In this document: positions 1 through 8,157 of the stretch, piece by piece | Numbering within the stretch: position 1 is the stretch's first letter | Layout of the letters: the number at the start of each line of letters is the position of its first letter | DNA from: Candidatus Bathyarchaeota archaeon | Lineage (GTDB): Archaea; Thermoproteota; Bathyarchaeia; Bathyarchaeales; Bathycorpusculaceae | NCBI GenBank assembly: GCA_029881805.1 | Contig: JAOULW010000017.1 | Span: forward strand, 1-32,776 | DNA length: 32,776 nt | Reading direction: 5' to 3' | Made by a program: the position numbers and the translations under genes | Notes under the pieces: model-generated | The model's database searches: none | What the model saw: only the letters and a program-made list of their open reading frames with translations | Told to the model about the DNA's origin: nothing

Positions 1-365
1 GCAACACCGAGAGGCTCCATTTTGCTTATTTCCTTCCCAACAGACTCGGTTAAGACGTTGGCTATACCTCTTAGATGTTTTTGGGCATAGTCAGAGACGC
101 CGACGCGTATGTTTCCTTGTGGTGTTATTTGAGCCCAGGTGTGCTTAGGCGTGTATAGAAGCAGTTCAGGTGTTAGTAAAAGTTCCTTGCGTTTTTCAGT
201 TGGAATTCCTTGAGTGCGCATAAGTTCTTCTAGTCGCAGGCGGATTGCTTCTGAAACGAATTCTGATATGCTTCTGTAGCGGCCTGTTTTGATTGCCCCT
301 TCTATCTCTTTTATTAGTTCTTGCCTTAAGCTTACGGTTTTCCATTCAGATGTTTTTTCAGACAT
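1..365 (-). CDS. Ribbon-helix-helix protein fused to a glycine-cleavage-H-like domain (3' end outside window)
   Basis: The gene reads leftward from the ATG at 363-365 and runs off the window edge, so about 121 N-terminal residues are visible. Residues about 8-50 form a CopG/ParD-type ribbon-helix-helix: a short strand (WKTVSLRQELI), then a helix with GRYRSISEFVSEAIRLRLEEL. A short linker leads into a segment matching the start of GcvH, the lipoyl carrier of the glycine cleavage system: YTPKHTWAQI, then IRVGVSDYAQKHLRGIANV, then KEISKMEPLGVA. The lysine that carries lipoate in true H proteins should lie just beyond the edge and cannot be checked. A strong Shine-Dalgarno (GAAGGAGGTTGAT, minus strand, 371-383) fixes the start. 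A DNA-binding module joined to an H-like fold suggests a regulator that senses something through the H domain. That role is inference; both domain calls are firm. Confidence 0.8.
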   Translation of the reverse strand, partial: MSEKTSEWKTVSLRQELIKEIEGAIKTGRYRSISEFVSEAIRLRLEELMRTQGIPTEKRKELLLTPELLLYTPKHTWAQITPQGNIRVGVSDYAQKHLRGIANVLTESVGKEISKMEPLGV

Positions 366-390
366 TTTTCATCAACCTCCTTCACATCTG

Positions 391-454
391 AGTTATATAT
401 AGCGCAAAAGCCAAATATATACTTAGTGCATATAGAGCATATAAGGGTATATAC
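391..454 (-). promoter_or_regulatory. Promoter and possible RHH operator upstream of the RHH-GcvH gene
   Basis: This is a very AT-rich stretch. A TATA-like box on the minus strand (412-424, TATATATTTGG) sits about 50 bp before the start codon, leaving room for a leader that contains the Shine-Dalgarno. A second TATATATA run lies at 393-402. The direct repeat GCATATA-GA-GCATATA (428-443) and the palindrome GTATATAC (447-454) follow upstream. Tandem half-sites about 9 bp apart are typical of ribbon-helix-helix operators, so autoregulation is plausible but unproven. Confidence 0.4.
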
Positions 455-501
455 TATGGATTTTAGAATACCCTACTAACTTGAATTTATCTTATTCTCC
501 A

Positions 502-753
502 TCAATTTCCTTTGATTTTTCTCCCAAAATCTGACACGTTCCAAACGCGTTCATGTACGTAGTAAATGACAGTTTTCGTTAAGAACTCGGTAATCCCAAC
601 GATAGTGCCTAAGGCCCAGTCTTTGCTGAATATGACGACCAGAACTATTGTTGTTAGAGTTGCAACAATCCTCCAAGAAATTGCTTTTGCTATACTTCTC
701 ATAGGCTTCTCCATCTTCAAATGCTCCTTTCTATTGAGTTCTTCATTAGCCAT
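502..753 (-). CDS. DUF2061-family small membrane protein
   Basis: This 83-residue protein matches the DUF2061 family of short predicted membrane proteins. The family signature is visible as SWRIVATLTTIVLVVIFS at the first hydrophobic segment (about residues 26-43). The second segment is GTIVGITEFLTKTVIYYVHERVW (about 49-71), ending in the characteristic YxHERVWN. The function of the family is not known; it acts in the membrane. Length is normal for the family. The gene is divergent from the phoU-like gene at 855, with about 100 bp between the two starts. An internal methionine (MEKPMRS) could be a later start, but the family pattern is unaffected. It stops with TGA and is followed downstream by the promoter region of the RHH-GcvH gene. 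Confidence 0.8.
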   Translation of the reverse strand: MANEELNRKEHLKMEKPMRSIAKAISWRIVATLTTIVLVVIFSKDWALGTIVGITEFLTKTVIYYVHERVWNVSDFGRKIKGN

Positions 754-854
754 TATATAAGAGTATTAGTCCTTTTCAGATTTGATGTGTATGTAACAGA
801 GACGGAAAAATCCGAACAATTCATATAAAACAAGTAGTAGTAAATACTATTAGA

Positions 855-1943
855 ATGGTGAAATTTTTGGAAAGCAGAAAGGTGCAAAAAGTAGGATATT
901 CGACCATGACCGTGTCGCTGCCAAGTGAATGGGTTAAACAAAACAACATTAACCCTGGAGACCTCCTTTTCATTCTGCCCGAAAAGGACGGCGCGTTAAG
1001 AATTATGCCGAGCCAGATTGCCCAAAAAGAGGAAGCAGAAGAATACATAGTAAACGCTGACGCTTGCGACGAACAAGGTATGCTTGAAAGAATAGTTGTC
1101 GGAAGCTACATACTTGGACGCGACGTTATTAGAGTAACATCTTCAAAAAGAATAGAAAAAGCGCACGTTGACGAAATTCGAAGAATCATTCGAAAACTAA
1201 TTGGTCTAGGCATTTTGGAAGAGACGCCAAGAAACATTCTCTTGCAATGTTCGGTCGATCCAACAAAATTCAAACTTGACATGCTGGTCAGGCGACTGTC
1301 TCTCATCGCCTCAACCATTCTATCCGAAGCGATGCAAGCACTTCTCGAAAACAACGTTTCTCTGGCAAATGAAGCGGTCAAACGTGAAGATGAAGCAGAC
1401 ACAATTTACTATCTTGCAGTGCGCTTACTTCTTTCTGCACAGATGAAACCCGACATCGCAGAACAAATAGGCGCCACAGACGTCCTTTTCATTCCTGCGA
1501 CTCGACTGATACTACAATATCTAGAGCTGATTGCAGACTACTCGGAAGACATGGCAAAAAAAATTATTGAACTTGAAACCTACAGAGATAGAGTAGCCGA
1601 AGACTTTGTTGAAAAAATTTTTCGTCTTGGCGAGCTGGCACAGACCATTTTCCAGAAAGCCGTAGACTGTGTTTTTGCACACGATATCAAGGTTGCCAAT
1701 GGGATATTGGAGATGCACAATGTACTTGAGATAGAGGCTGACAGACTTATGCGGGAGGCTCCGGAAATTCCATATTTAAGGGCGATTATTTCATGCCTAA
1801 ACAAAATAGCAGACATAGGCGCGACAATTGCAGACATATCAATAAATAGGGCCCTGGAAAAACTGGGAAAAGACATAGAAAATGTTGTTCGATCAGTGAA
1901 GCATGTGAGGACTCTGCCCTTGACATCGCGAACGAAAACCTAG
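855..1943 (+). CDS. phoU: AbrB/SpoVT-PhoU fusion, phosphate uptake regulator
   Basis: The 362-residue protein starts with an AbrB/SpoVT-type swapped-hairpin DNA-binding domain (residues about 5-50; RKVQKVGYSTMTVSLPSEWV, then GDLLFILPEKDGALRI). Two PhoU-like helical repeats follow (about 115-345), rich in acidic helices such as NEAVKREDEADTIYYLAVR and MHNVLEIEADRLMREAPE, which in PhoU proteins hold metal ions. In archaea this architecture is annotated as a phosphate-uptake regulator: PhoU restrains the Pst transporter, and here the AbrB part suggests direct DNA binding. No pst genes are in the window, so the target is unknown. The ATG lies about 26 bp after a CATATAAAA TATA-like box (about 823-832), so the mRNA may be leaderless. 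The gene ends in TAG. Confidence 0.85.
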   Translation: MVKFLESRKVQKVGYSTMTVSLPSEWVKQNNINPGDLLFILPEKDGALRIMPSQIAQKEEAEEYIVNADACDEQGMLERIVVGSYILGRDVIRVTSSKRIEKAHVDEIRRIIRKLIGLGILEETPRNILLQCSVDPTKFKLDMLVRRLSLIASTILSEAMQALLENNVSLANEAVKREDEADTIYYLAVRLLLSAQMKPDIAEQIGATDVLFIPATRLILQYLELIADYSEDMAKKIIELETYRDRVAEDFVEKIFRLGELAQTIFQKAVDCVFAHDIKVANGILEMHNVLEIEADRLMREAPEIPYLRAIISCLNKIADIGATIADISINRALEKLGKDIENVVRSVKHVRTLPLTSRTKT

Positions 1944-2035
1944 TATGTCTTGTGTTACGTTTGCGTCAAATATGACTTGACAAGGTTAATATAAGCAGAA
2001 GTAAATATTATAAATAGAACGGTGGGGTGCGCACT

Positions 2036-2500
2036 ATGGATGATTTCGAGACAGCATTACAAAATATAGACGTTTTCTGCAAGGTTCTAGTCAGCAAAAT
2101 GATTGTAAATGAAGAGAACAGCAACATTATTGTTGAACCTATGGAAAATCTTCTCCAAGGAAAATACGTAATAAGGGAACAATTTGATTCAAGCCCTTTA
2201 TCCAAAAATTTCATTCCACTTCCACAAGTTGAAGAGCCGCTGATAGATGTTTTCGAAGAGGATGAATACGTCAGAGTTTTAGTGCAGTGTCGATGCAAAG
2301 AGCAGGAAGTGACAATTCACACGGACATGGATGGCTTAGAAATATGTAGAAAAGAGTGCAACACAGACACAGATGGTCTACAAGTATGCAGAGACGAATG
2401 TAAAAAGCTAAATCTGCCCATCAGGATTCTTCGAACTGAAAACATGATATCAAAATGCAACAACAATGAGATTTTTGAAGTCACTATCCCAAAAAAATAA
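2036..2500 (+). CDS. Hsp20/alpha-crystallin-like protein with a duplicated cysteine insert
   Basis: I assign this 154-residue protein to the Hsp20/GvpH-like fold with moderate confidence. The entry strand EEPLIDVFEEDEYVRVLVQC corresponds to the usual PLVDVFEEDD...V of Hsp20. The end, NNNEIFEVTIPKK, corresponds to the usual NGVLEVTLPK. Between them the normal strand is duplicated as DGLEICRKEC and DGLQVCRDEC (2330-2408), which adds two CxxxC pairs; the protein has eight cysteines, unusual for a small heat-shock protein. That suggests metal binding or a redox switch (inference). The ATG at 2036 follows GGTGGGGTG (2021-2029) and a TATA box near 2005-2017; an in-frame GTG at 2027 is a weaker alternative start. 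The gene stands alone, 90 bp after phoU, with its own promoter. Confidence 0.6.
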   Translation: MDDFETALQNIDVFCKVLVSKMIVNEENSNIIVEPMENLLQGKYVIREQFDSSPLSKNFIPLPQVEEPLIDVFEEDEYVRVLVQCRCKEQEVTIHTDMDGLEICRKECNTDTDGLQVCRDECKKLNLPIRILRTENMISKCNNNEIFEVTIPKK

Positions 2501-2862
2501 GGCTACGACACTATAGGGTATTACGGTTTAGCACCCTTCCGTTCTATTCTGACCAAGCAAGCGTATTATTCGAGACATTTCAAACAAGCGTAAACTACAT
2601 CAAATTCGCTCTTTTTTGGGTTCAGAACGATCAGTGATAAAAGCGAAGCACTCTTCAGCCTTGTTTATCATTTCCTCTATAGAAATAACATTTACATCCT
2701 CTTAAAGCAAGAACGCTCATTCTTGTTTATTATTCTCGTCTTTTGAATTCTTTATTCTAAACGTTTCTTGACTGATGAAAAAAAGATATCGGAGAATTTG
2801 CAGAAAGGAAAAGGACATCGGCAATGAGAGGTTAAGATACTTACGTAGCTGAAGAGCATATT
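2501..2862. other. Intergenic stretch between Hsp20-like gene and hdrB
   Basis: About 360 bp between convergent genes with no convincing gene. On the minus strand a T-run (complement of 2777-2785) lies about 80 bp past hdrB and may serve as its terminator. A 33-codon minus-strand reading frame ending at 2600, with peptide EEMINKAEECFAFITDRSEP, looks protein-like and might be the eroded tail of a lost gene; I cannot assign it. Confidence 0.4.
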
Positions 2863-3738
2863 CTATCTGATTTCGCTCAGCAACTTGTCGAGTCGTATCT
2901 TGTGGAAATCAAGGGCAAGTTCCTTCGGTTCTATTCCCAAAGCTAAGCCTAGCAGTTCAGCGTAATGGAGAACTGGGATGTTGTATTCTTCATGAAAGGC
3001 TGACTTTATTAACATCTGCCCTAGGTCCAACGTCAGGAAGCAGAATGGGCAAAGAGTCACTATGCAGTCTGCTCCAGCTTTAGTCGTGTTAACAATTTTT
3101 TCGCGAGCAATTGCTAAAGCAACGTCATCGGCGTATCCTCTTAGAAGCCCTCCGCAACATTTTAGTTTGTTTCTGTACCATATGCTTTTTGCACCTAATG
3201 CCTCGATCAATTCATCAAACACGTGTGGACGTTCAGGATCATCAAATTTGAGCAACGCGCTTGGTCTAAGTAAGTGGCAACCGGAAAACGATGCTACTTT
3301 TAGGCTACTCAAATCTTTTGTTACACTCTTTTTTAAGCGATCTAAGCCCACGTCCTGAGTAAGAACTTGAAGATAGTGTTTTACTTCTTTGTTGCCTTTG
3401 AATTCTTTTCCTGCGCTTGACAATATTTGATTGACTCTTGCTTTCAGTTTCTCGTTTTGCTTCAGCATGGTGTTTGCCATGGCTAACGATTCGAAACAGC
3501 CTGTGCATAATGTAATCATGTTGAGGTCTGCTTCTTCGGCTAAGCAAATGTTGTAGGCGGCAATGGATAGGCTGGTTTCTAAATCTATGGACTGTAAAGG
3601 CGGTGGAGCGCAGCATGTCATGTTGTCCAAGTCGACAAGCTCGATTCCCAGTTGTGGTAAGGCTTTCCTTGCCGATGCTTCATAGTGGGGCTGACGAGCA
3701 GGTATGGTGCAACCTAGGAACAGTGCGTAGCTTGTCAT
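2863..3738 (-). CDS. hdrB: Heterodisulfide reductase subunit B
   Basis: HdrB is the catalytic subunit that reduces the CoM-S-S-CoB heterodisulfide (or an analogous disulfide) on non-cubane [4Fe-4S] clusters in the cytoplasm. Both CCG motifs are complete. The first is FLGC near the N-terminus, TCCAPPP about 34 residues later and LCTGCF about 37 further on. The second is FSGCHLLRP, KCCGGLLRG and LCPFCF. The protein has 291 residues, as expected for the family. The ATG at 3738 overlaps the hdrC stop as ATGA, a sign of translational coupling; an upstream in-frame start would lie inside hdrC and is unlikely. It is the last gene of the mvhG-mvhA-hdrA-hdrC-hdrB operon. No key residue is missing. Whether the physiological substrate is CoM-S-S-CoB is uncertain, because no methanogenesis genes are in view. 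Confidence 0.93.
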   Translation of the reverse strand: MTSYALFLGCTIPARQPHYEASARKALPQLGIELVDLDNMTCCAPPPLQSIDLETSLSIAAYNICLAEEADLNMITLCTGCFESLAMANTMLKQNEKLKARVNQILSSAGKEFKGNKEVKHYLQVLTQDVGLDRLKKSVTKDLSSLKVASFSGCHLLRPSALLKFDDPERPHVFDELIEALGAKSIWYRNKLKCCGGLLRGYADDVALAIAREKIVNTTKAGADCIVTLCPFCFLTLDLGQMLIKSAFHEEYNIPVLHYAELLGLALGIEPKELALDFHKIRLDKLLSEIR

Positions 3739-4253
3739 GGTGTTCCTTCCTTCTTCCATTGAATCTTGTCAAAACCTGTGGTTGAAAGAATCTTTTTGAT
3801 CGCTTCTACTCCTGCCGATTTGAGGGGGGGCAACCCGTAATCAGTGCGCTTCTTTTCTACAAATTTTGAGATTGGAACTATTCGACCTTCTTTCATTAAT
3901 CCAGAAGCGAACTCCGAATAAATGTTGGGTGTGTGACCTGACATGATTGCTATGTTTCTCAGCGCGTAAATCACGTCTGCTATTTCTACTTTTTGCGGGC
4001 ATCGTTCTTGACAATTGTAACATGAAGAGCATAACCATATTGCAGACCCGGAAAGAACCTCTTGTCTCTCACCGAGAAGCGCCAGTTTGATGACCCCTCT
4101 TGGGTTAAACTTTTCTGTGACCTTGGCCACTGGGCAGCTTGCGGCGCATGTCCCGCATTGATAGCATAGAGTTATTGTCTCACCGCCTAGTCTGTGCTTT
4201 ATCTCTCCAGAGAAACCTGCTCTCAATGTTTCATCATCTTTTTCATGTACCAT
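3735..4253 (-). CDS. hdrC: Heterodisulfide reductase subunit C
   Basis: HdrC is the small ferredoxin-like subunit that relays electrons from HdrA to HdrB. Two classical [4Fe-4S] motifs are present: CYQCGTCAASCPVAK and CSSCYNCQERCPQKV, each CxxCxxCxxxCP. The C-terminal helical part (EIADVIYALRNIAIMSGH, then the GLPP region) is also as in the family. I choose the ATG at 4253 (MVHEKDDE; 172 residues) because GAGAGGGG lies about a dozen bases upstream. An in-frame ATG at 4280 would overlap the end of hdrA and has no ribosome-binding site. The stop overlaps the hdrB start. Family and operon position agree. Confidence 0.92.
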   Translation of the reverse strand: MVHEKDDETLRAGFSGEIKHRLGGETITLCYQCGTCAASCPVAKVTEKFNPRGVIKLALLGERQEVLSGSAIWLCSSCYNCQERCPQKVEIADVIYALRNIAIMSGHTPNIYSEFASGLMKEGRIVPISKFVEKKRTDYGLPPLKSAGVEAIKKILSTTGFDKIQWKKEGTP

Positions 4254-4269
4254 TCTGGCTTGTCCCCTC

Positions 4270-6690
4270 TCAGGAAACATCGGTCAGCTGCAGTGATCCC
4301 AGTTTCTCAAGTCTCTCTGTCATCGTTTTGGCAGCTTCAGCGAAGTCGGCTCCCTCGATGAACACCATGTTGTGCATCATCAACCGTTCTGGCTCCACGC
4401 CGTATTCATTCAGCAAAATTTTTGCAAGTTCCACTTTCTTTTGGGCTTTTTGGCTGCCAACCTCATAGTGGCAACCGTCGCTCTTGCACCCTACTACCAT
4501 GACCCCTTGAGCGCCAGCCTTGAAGGCTTCCAAAAATACGTGGACCTGTAAGATTCCTGTACATGGGACTTTCATTACCCTCACGTTAGCTGGATACTGC
4601 ATCATAGCCATTCCTGAAGAATCCACAGCTGTGTGTCCACATTCTGAACAACACATGGCAAGAATCAGAGGTTTTCCTGTTCCATTCACGGACACTAGTG
4701 CCTTCATTTGAGCAGACATTTGATTCGGCCGCGCATGTCGAAGTTCTATAGCGTTAACTGGGCACGTGCCTACGCAGATGCCACATCCTTCACACAGGAG
4801 GTCGGAGACTTCCGCAACAAAGTGCTCTTCGCCTTTAGGCACCAAACTTATGGCGCCGTACGGGCAAGTAACTGGACAGAATTCGCAGTCACCGCAATAC
4901 TCTTCATTGATGACAGCAGTTTTTTGGTCTTTAACTACTTTACCTGCGCTCAAAAACTTCGTAGCTTTCATAGCTGCTGAATGCGCATGCAGAGAAGTTG
5001 TAGGTGCATCTTTCGGGAATGTGGCGCCTCCGCAGAGGAATATTCCTCTACGCTTGGTCTCTGTGGGTCGTAGTTTGGCATTGTATTCCTTGAAGAAACC
5101 GTCTTGGTCTAGCTCTATGCCAAGCATGTCGGCAAGATCCTTAGTGCCTTCTGCTGGCACCATGGCAGACGCCAGTACGACGAGGTCTGCTTCTAGTTCT
5201 AAGAGTCTACGCAGGATTTCGTCTTCAACATCAACGATCAACATGTCTGTTTCTGGGTCATGTACAATCTCGGATGGTCTTCCTTTAACGAATTTTATTC
5301 CCATTTCTCTGGCTCGTTCATAGTAGTATTCATGTTCCCTTCCTGTGGTTCTTATGTCTATGTAGCATATGGTGACGTCTGCTTCTGGATGGGCTGATTT
5401 GATCAACATGGCGTGTTTCAGGGAGATCATGCAGCAGATGCTTGAGCACCAGGGATTCCATCGTCTGTCCCGTGAGCCCACACATTGTATAATGACGATT
5501 CTTCTTGCAGGCTCTCGGTTTGAAGGTTTGATGATTTCGCCGCTTGTGGGTCCAAAGCCATCAATCATCCTTGCAAGCTCAAGGTTTGTTATGACATCCG
5601 GATACTCGTCATAATGATACTCCTTTACTATGCTTGGGTCGCATTCTTGGAAGCCTGTGGCAACCACTATGCTGCCCACGTTAAGTGTTATCCGCTCACT
5701 TTTCTGGTCCAATTCAACGGCCTTGGTTGGACAAATTTCGACGCACTTGGCGCAATCATGGAATTTGCAGACATTTTCGTCAATGACGTAAACTGGTGGA
5801 TGAACGTTTGGAACGTTCATGTAAATGGCTTTGCGCTTTTTCAGTTTAGCATTATATTCGTCTGGCACTGCTACAGGGCAAACTGTGGTGCAGAGGTCGC
5901 ATCCAACACATTTTGACTCGTTGACGTATCTAGGCTTCTTCTCTATTGTGACCTTGTAGTTTCCCGTGGCTCCTTCAACAGCAATGACTCTCGAATTGGT
6001 CAATATATTTAGGTTGGGAATTTCTGTGAATCCTGAACGATACACGCATTTTCTAGAGGTGTGCGTGATAGTTTTGACGTCTGAAGCAGGAGATTGAATG
6101 CAGATGGCACAGTCGTCGGTTGGGAAGAATCGGCCTGCACGAGTAGCCAAGCCGCCAAGGAATGGCGACTTCTCAACAATGTACGTTTTGATTCCCAAGT
6201 CCGCCAAATCTTCAGCAGTCTGCATTCCAGCTATGCCTCCGCCTATGACCAAAACAGATTTAGTGATTGGAAACTCCAGCTTCTCAATAGGTTCGAGAAG
6301 CTTTGCACGTTCTATGGCAGCTAGGAGCATTGCTTTAGCCTTCTCAGTAGCCTCAGATGGTGTGTCACGATGAGGCCATGCACAGTGGTCTTTAAGGTCT
6401 ATAACTTCCACCAGATAGGGGTTAAGACCAGCCTCTTCTGCAGCTTTGACGACTCTTATCTCGCTTAGTTTAGGAAGGCTCTCTGCAACGACGACTCGGC
6501 TTATTTTCTTGCCTTTAATGGCATCAACAATGGTTTTCAGTCCTTCGCCACGCCAGAACTCACTAGCCTTTACGACAAGGGCGACTCCAGGAACTTGTTT
6601 CACATGATTGACCAAAGCATCAAAATCGAGGATTTGGGAGAGCTGATTTCCGCAGTCAGACAGGAATACTCCAACTTTAGTTTCATTCAT
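4270..6690 (-). CDS. hdrA: HdrA-MvhD fusion, flavin electron-bifurcating subunit
   Basis: This 806-residue protein joins HdrA (about 1-655) to MvhD (about 663-800), the [2Fe-2S] protein that links HdrA to the hydrogenase. Visible parts are the FAD-binding GGGIAG (150-155) in a thioredoxin-reductase fold, an inserted two-cluster ferredoxin (CVGCDLCTTVCPV at 261; CKFHDCAKCVEICP at about 308), and a C-terminal ferredoxin (CGDCEFCPVTCP; CEGCGICVGTCP). The MvhD-type tail carries CCSEC (680-684), PC (710) and GCKSDGCHY (734-741). HdrA is where electrons from H2 split between ferredoxin and the heterodisulfide. Oddity: the N-terminal domain, which in typical HdrA starts with a CxCG motif and carries further cysteines, keeps only C13 and C103; other expected positions read S, E or W. 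The gene lies 9 bp after mvhA. HdrA-MvhD fusions are known in several archaea. Confidence 0.93.
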   Translation of the reverse strand: MNETKVGVFLSDCGNQLSQILDFDALVNHVKQVPGVALVVKASEFWRGEGLKTIVDAIKGKKISRVVVAESLPKLSEIRVVKAAEEAGLNPYLVEVIDLKDHCAWPHRDTPSEATEKAKAMLLAAIERAKLLEPIEKLEFPITKSVLVIGGGIAGMQTAEDLADLGIKTYIVEKSPFLGGLATRAGRFFPTDDCAICIQSPASDVKTITHTSRKCVYRSGFTEIPNLNILTNSRVIAVEGATGNYKVTIEKKPRYVNESKCVGCDLCTTVCPVAVPDEYNAKLKKRKAIYMNVPNVHPPVYVIDENVCKFHDCAKCVEICPTKAVELDQKSERITLNVGSIVVATGFQECDPSIVKEYHYDEYPDVITNLELARMIDGFGPTSGEIIKPSNREPARRIVIIQCVGSRDRRWNPWCSSICCMISLKHAMLIKSAHPEADVTICYIDIRTTGREHEYYYERAREMGIKFVKGRPSEIVHDPETDMLIVDVEDEILRRLLELEADLVVLASAMVPAEGTKDLADMLGIELDQDGFFKEYNAKLRPTETKRRGIFLCGGATFPKDAPTTSLHAHSAAMKATKFLSAGKVVKDQKTAVINEEYCGDCEFCPVTCPYGAISLVPKGEEHFVAEVSDLLCEGCGICVGTCPVNAIELRHARPNQMSAQMKALVSVNGTGKPLILAMCCSECGHTAVDSSGMAMMQYPANVRVMKVPCTGILQVHVFLEAFKAGAQGVMVVGCKSDGCHYEVGSQKAQKKVELAKILLNEYGVEPERLMMHNMVFIEGADFAEAAKTMTERLEKLGSLQLTDVS

Positions 6691-6699
6691 GTTTTATCC

Positions 6700-8157
6700 C
6701 TACCTTCTTATTGTTTTTAACAAACATTCTTCATGATCGTAAATCCTGACTTCCAAAGGCATATCTCCAACAGCAAAGTGAGTGGCACAAGCAAAGCATG
6801 GATCATAAGCTCTGAAGGCCATCTCGACCTTATTCAGTAATCCGTCGCTGACCTTACCGTTGTGTATAAGACCCTTCGCAGCGTTCTTTATTGACATGCA
6901 AATGCCTGGAGCGTTGTGAGTCGTAGCTACTATAAGATTGACCTTTTTGGCTAGGGCTTTTTCATCAAGTTGATAGTGATGGATCAGTGTGCCTCTGGCA
7001 GCTTCCACTATTCCAACGCCTTCGCCGGGTTTTCCGGGTTTATTTCTAATATTCTTACTTGTTATCTCTTTATCAGTGACCAATTCAAGAGCGCGTTCAG
7101 TTGCGTACATGAGCTCGATTAGCCTTGCCCAGTGAAACGCAAGGGTGTTGTGGACCGGTTTTCCACCTAGAATTTCGTACATTCTTTCATATTCTTGTTG
7201 CGCTATGGGTGTTGTCATGCCTTCAGCAGCATTCAGCCTTCCGAGGGGTCCCACTCTGTAGATGCCACTGTCAAATCCATCAACAAAGCCCTTCCATCCG
7301 ACTTTCTTGAGGTAAGGCAGTTTAACGTAGGTCCATGGCTCAACATGCTCTTCGATAATATCTAAATATTCTTTAGGACCGAATTTTACGAACTCTTTTC
7401 CTTGAGGATCTACTACTCGAACCTTACCGTCATAGAAATTGACTTTATTGTTCTTGTCGACTGTCCCCATGTAATATGTTTTTAGGGTGTACGGCTCACT
7501 TTTGATCAATTTCACGTAATCCATGTTTTTGAGAACTACGTCATCGAAGATTTTGAGACTGAATTTCGCGAATTCGACGCAGCTTCTCACCATTTTTTCA
7601 ATTTCTTGCCTTTCCTCCTCGGACAAGCCCTTTGCAATTCCACCCGGCACACACGCGCTAACCGGATGTGTTGGTCTTCCTCCCAGCATGCCTGTTATTT
7701 TCTGTCCATAGGCCCTGTGCTTTATTACTTCACCAGCAATTTCTAAGCCTACTGTCTCTATCACTCCAAGAATGTTTCTTTTCGCTGGAGGCGCATCTGG
7801 TCCCACAACAAAATCTGGACCTCCCAAGAAGTAGAAGTGGAGTATGTGGTCGTAGATGAAGTAGGCGGCGTATTCAAGTTCTCTCAGTTTTTTGGCGGTC
7901 TCAGTTGGTTCGACGTTGAACGCGGCGTCCAAGGCTTTGGCGCTTGCCATATGATGCGCAACTGGGCAGACTCCGCAGATTCTAGTGGTTATTATAGGTA
8001 AATCTTCGGCTCTTCTTCCTTCGCAGAATCTTTCAAAGCCTCTCAGTTCCGGAACCTGAAAGTAGGCGTTTTCAACATTTCCTTCATTGTTCAAGAATAT
8101 TGTTATTTTCCCGTGTCCTTCTAGCCTTGTGATTGGATCTATGACTATTTCTTTCAT
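6700..8157 (-). CDS. mvhA: F420-non-reducing [NiFe] hydrogenase large subunit
   Basis: MvhA (485 residues) holds the Ni-Fe active site that oxidises H2. The L1 motif RICGVCPVAHH gives C61 and C64. The L2 motif DPCFACATH gives C454 and C457. Twenty-five residues follow the L2 histidine, so the precursor should need the usual C-terminal cleavage by a HycI/HyaD-type protease; neither this protease nor any hyp gene is in the window. The N-terminal IDPITRLEGHGKI is the hallmark of the large subunit. Neighbours (MvhG, and an HdrA carrying MvhD) place it in group 3c, the cytoplasmic Mvh-Hdr type. Its ATG overlaps the mvhG stop (ATGA) and is preceded by a very strong Shine-Dalgarno, GGAGGAAGGTGA. Confidence 0.95.
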   Translation of the reverse strand: MKEIVIDPITRLEGHGKITIFLNNEGNVENAYFQVPELRGFERFCEGRRAEDLPIITTRICGVCPVAHHMASAKALDAAFNVEPTETAKKLRELEYAAYFIYDHILHFYFLGGPDFVVGPDAPPAKRNILGVIETVGLEIAGEVIKHRAYGQKITGMLGGRPTHPVSACVPGGIAKGLSEEERQEIEKMVRSCVEFAKFSLKIFDDVVLKNMDYVKLIKSEPYTLKTYYMGTVDKNNKVNFYDGKVRVVDPQGKEFVKFGPKEYLDIIEEHVEPWTYVKLPYLKKVGWKGFVDGFDSGIYRVGPLGRLNAAEGMTTPIAQQEYERMYEILGGKPVHNTLAFHWARLIELMYATERALELVTDKEITSKNIRNKPGKPGEGVGIVEAARGTLIHHYQLDEKALAKKVNLIVATTHNAPGICMSIKNAAKGLIHNGKVSDGLLNKVEMAFRAYDPCFACATHFAVGDMPLEVRIYDHEECLLKTIRR

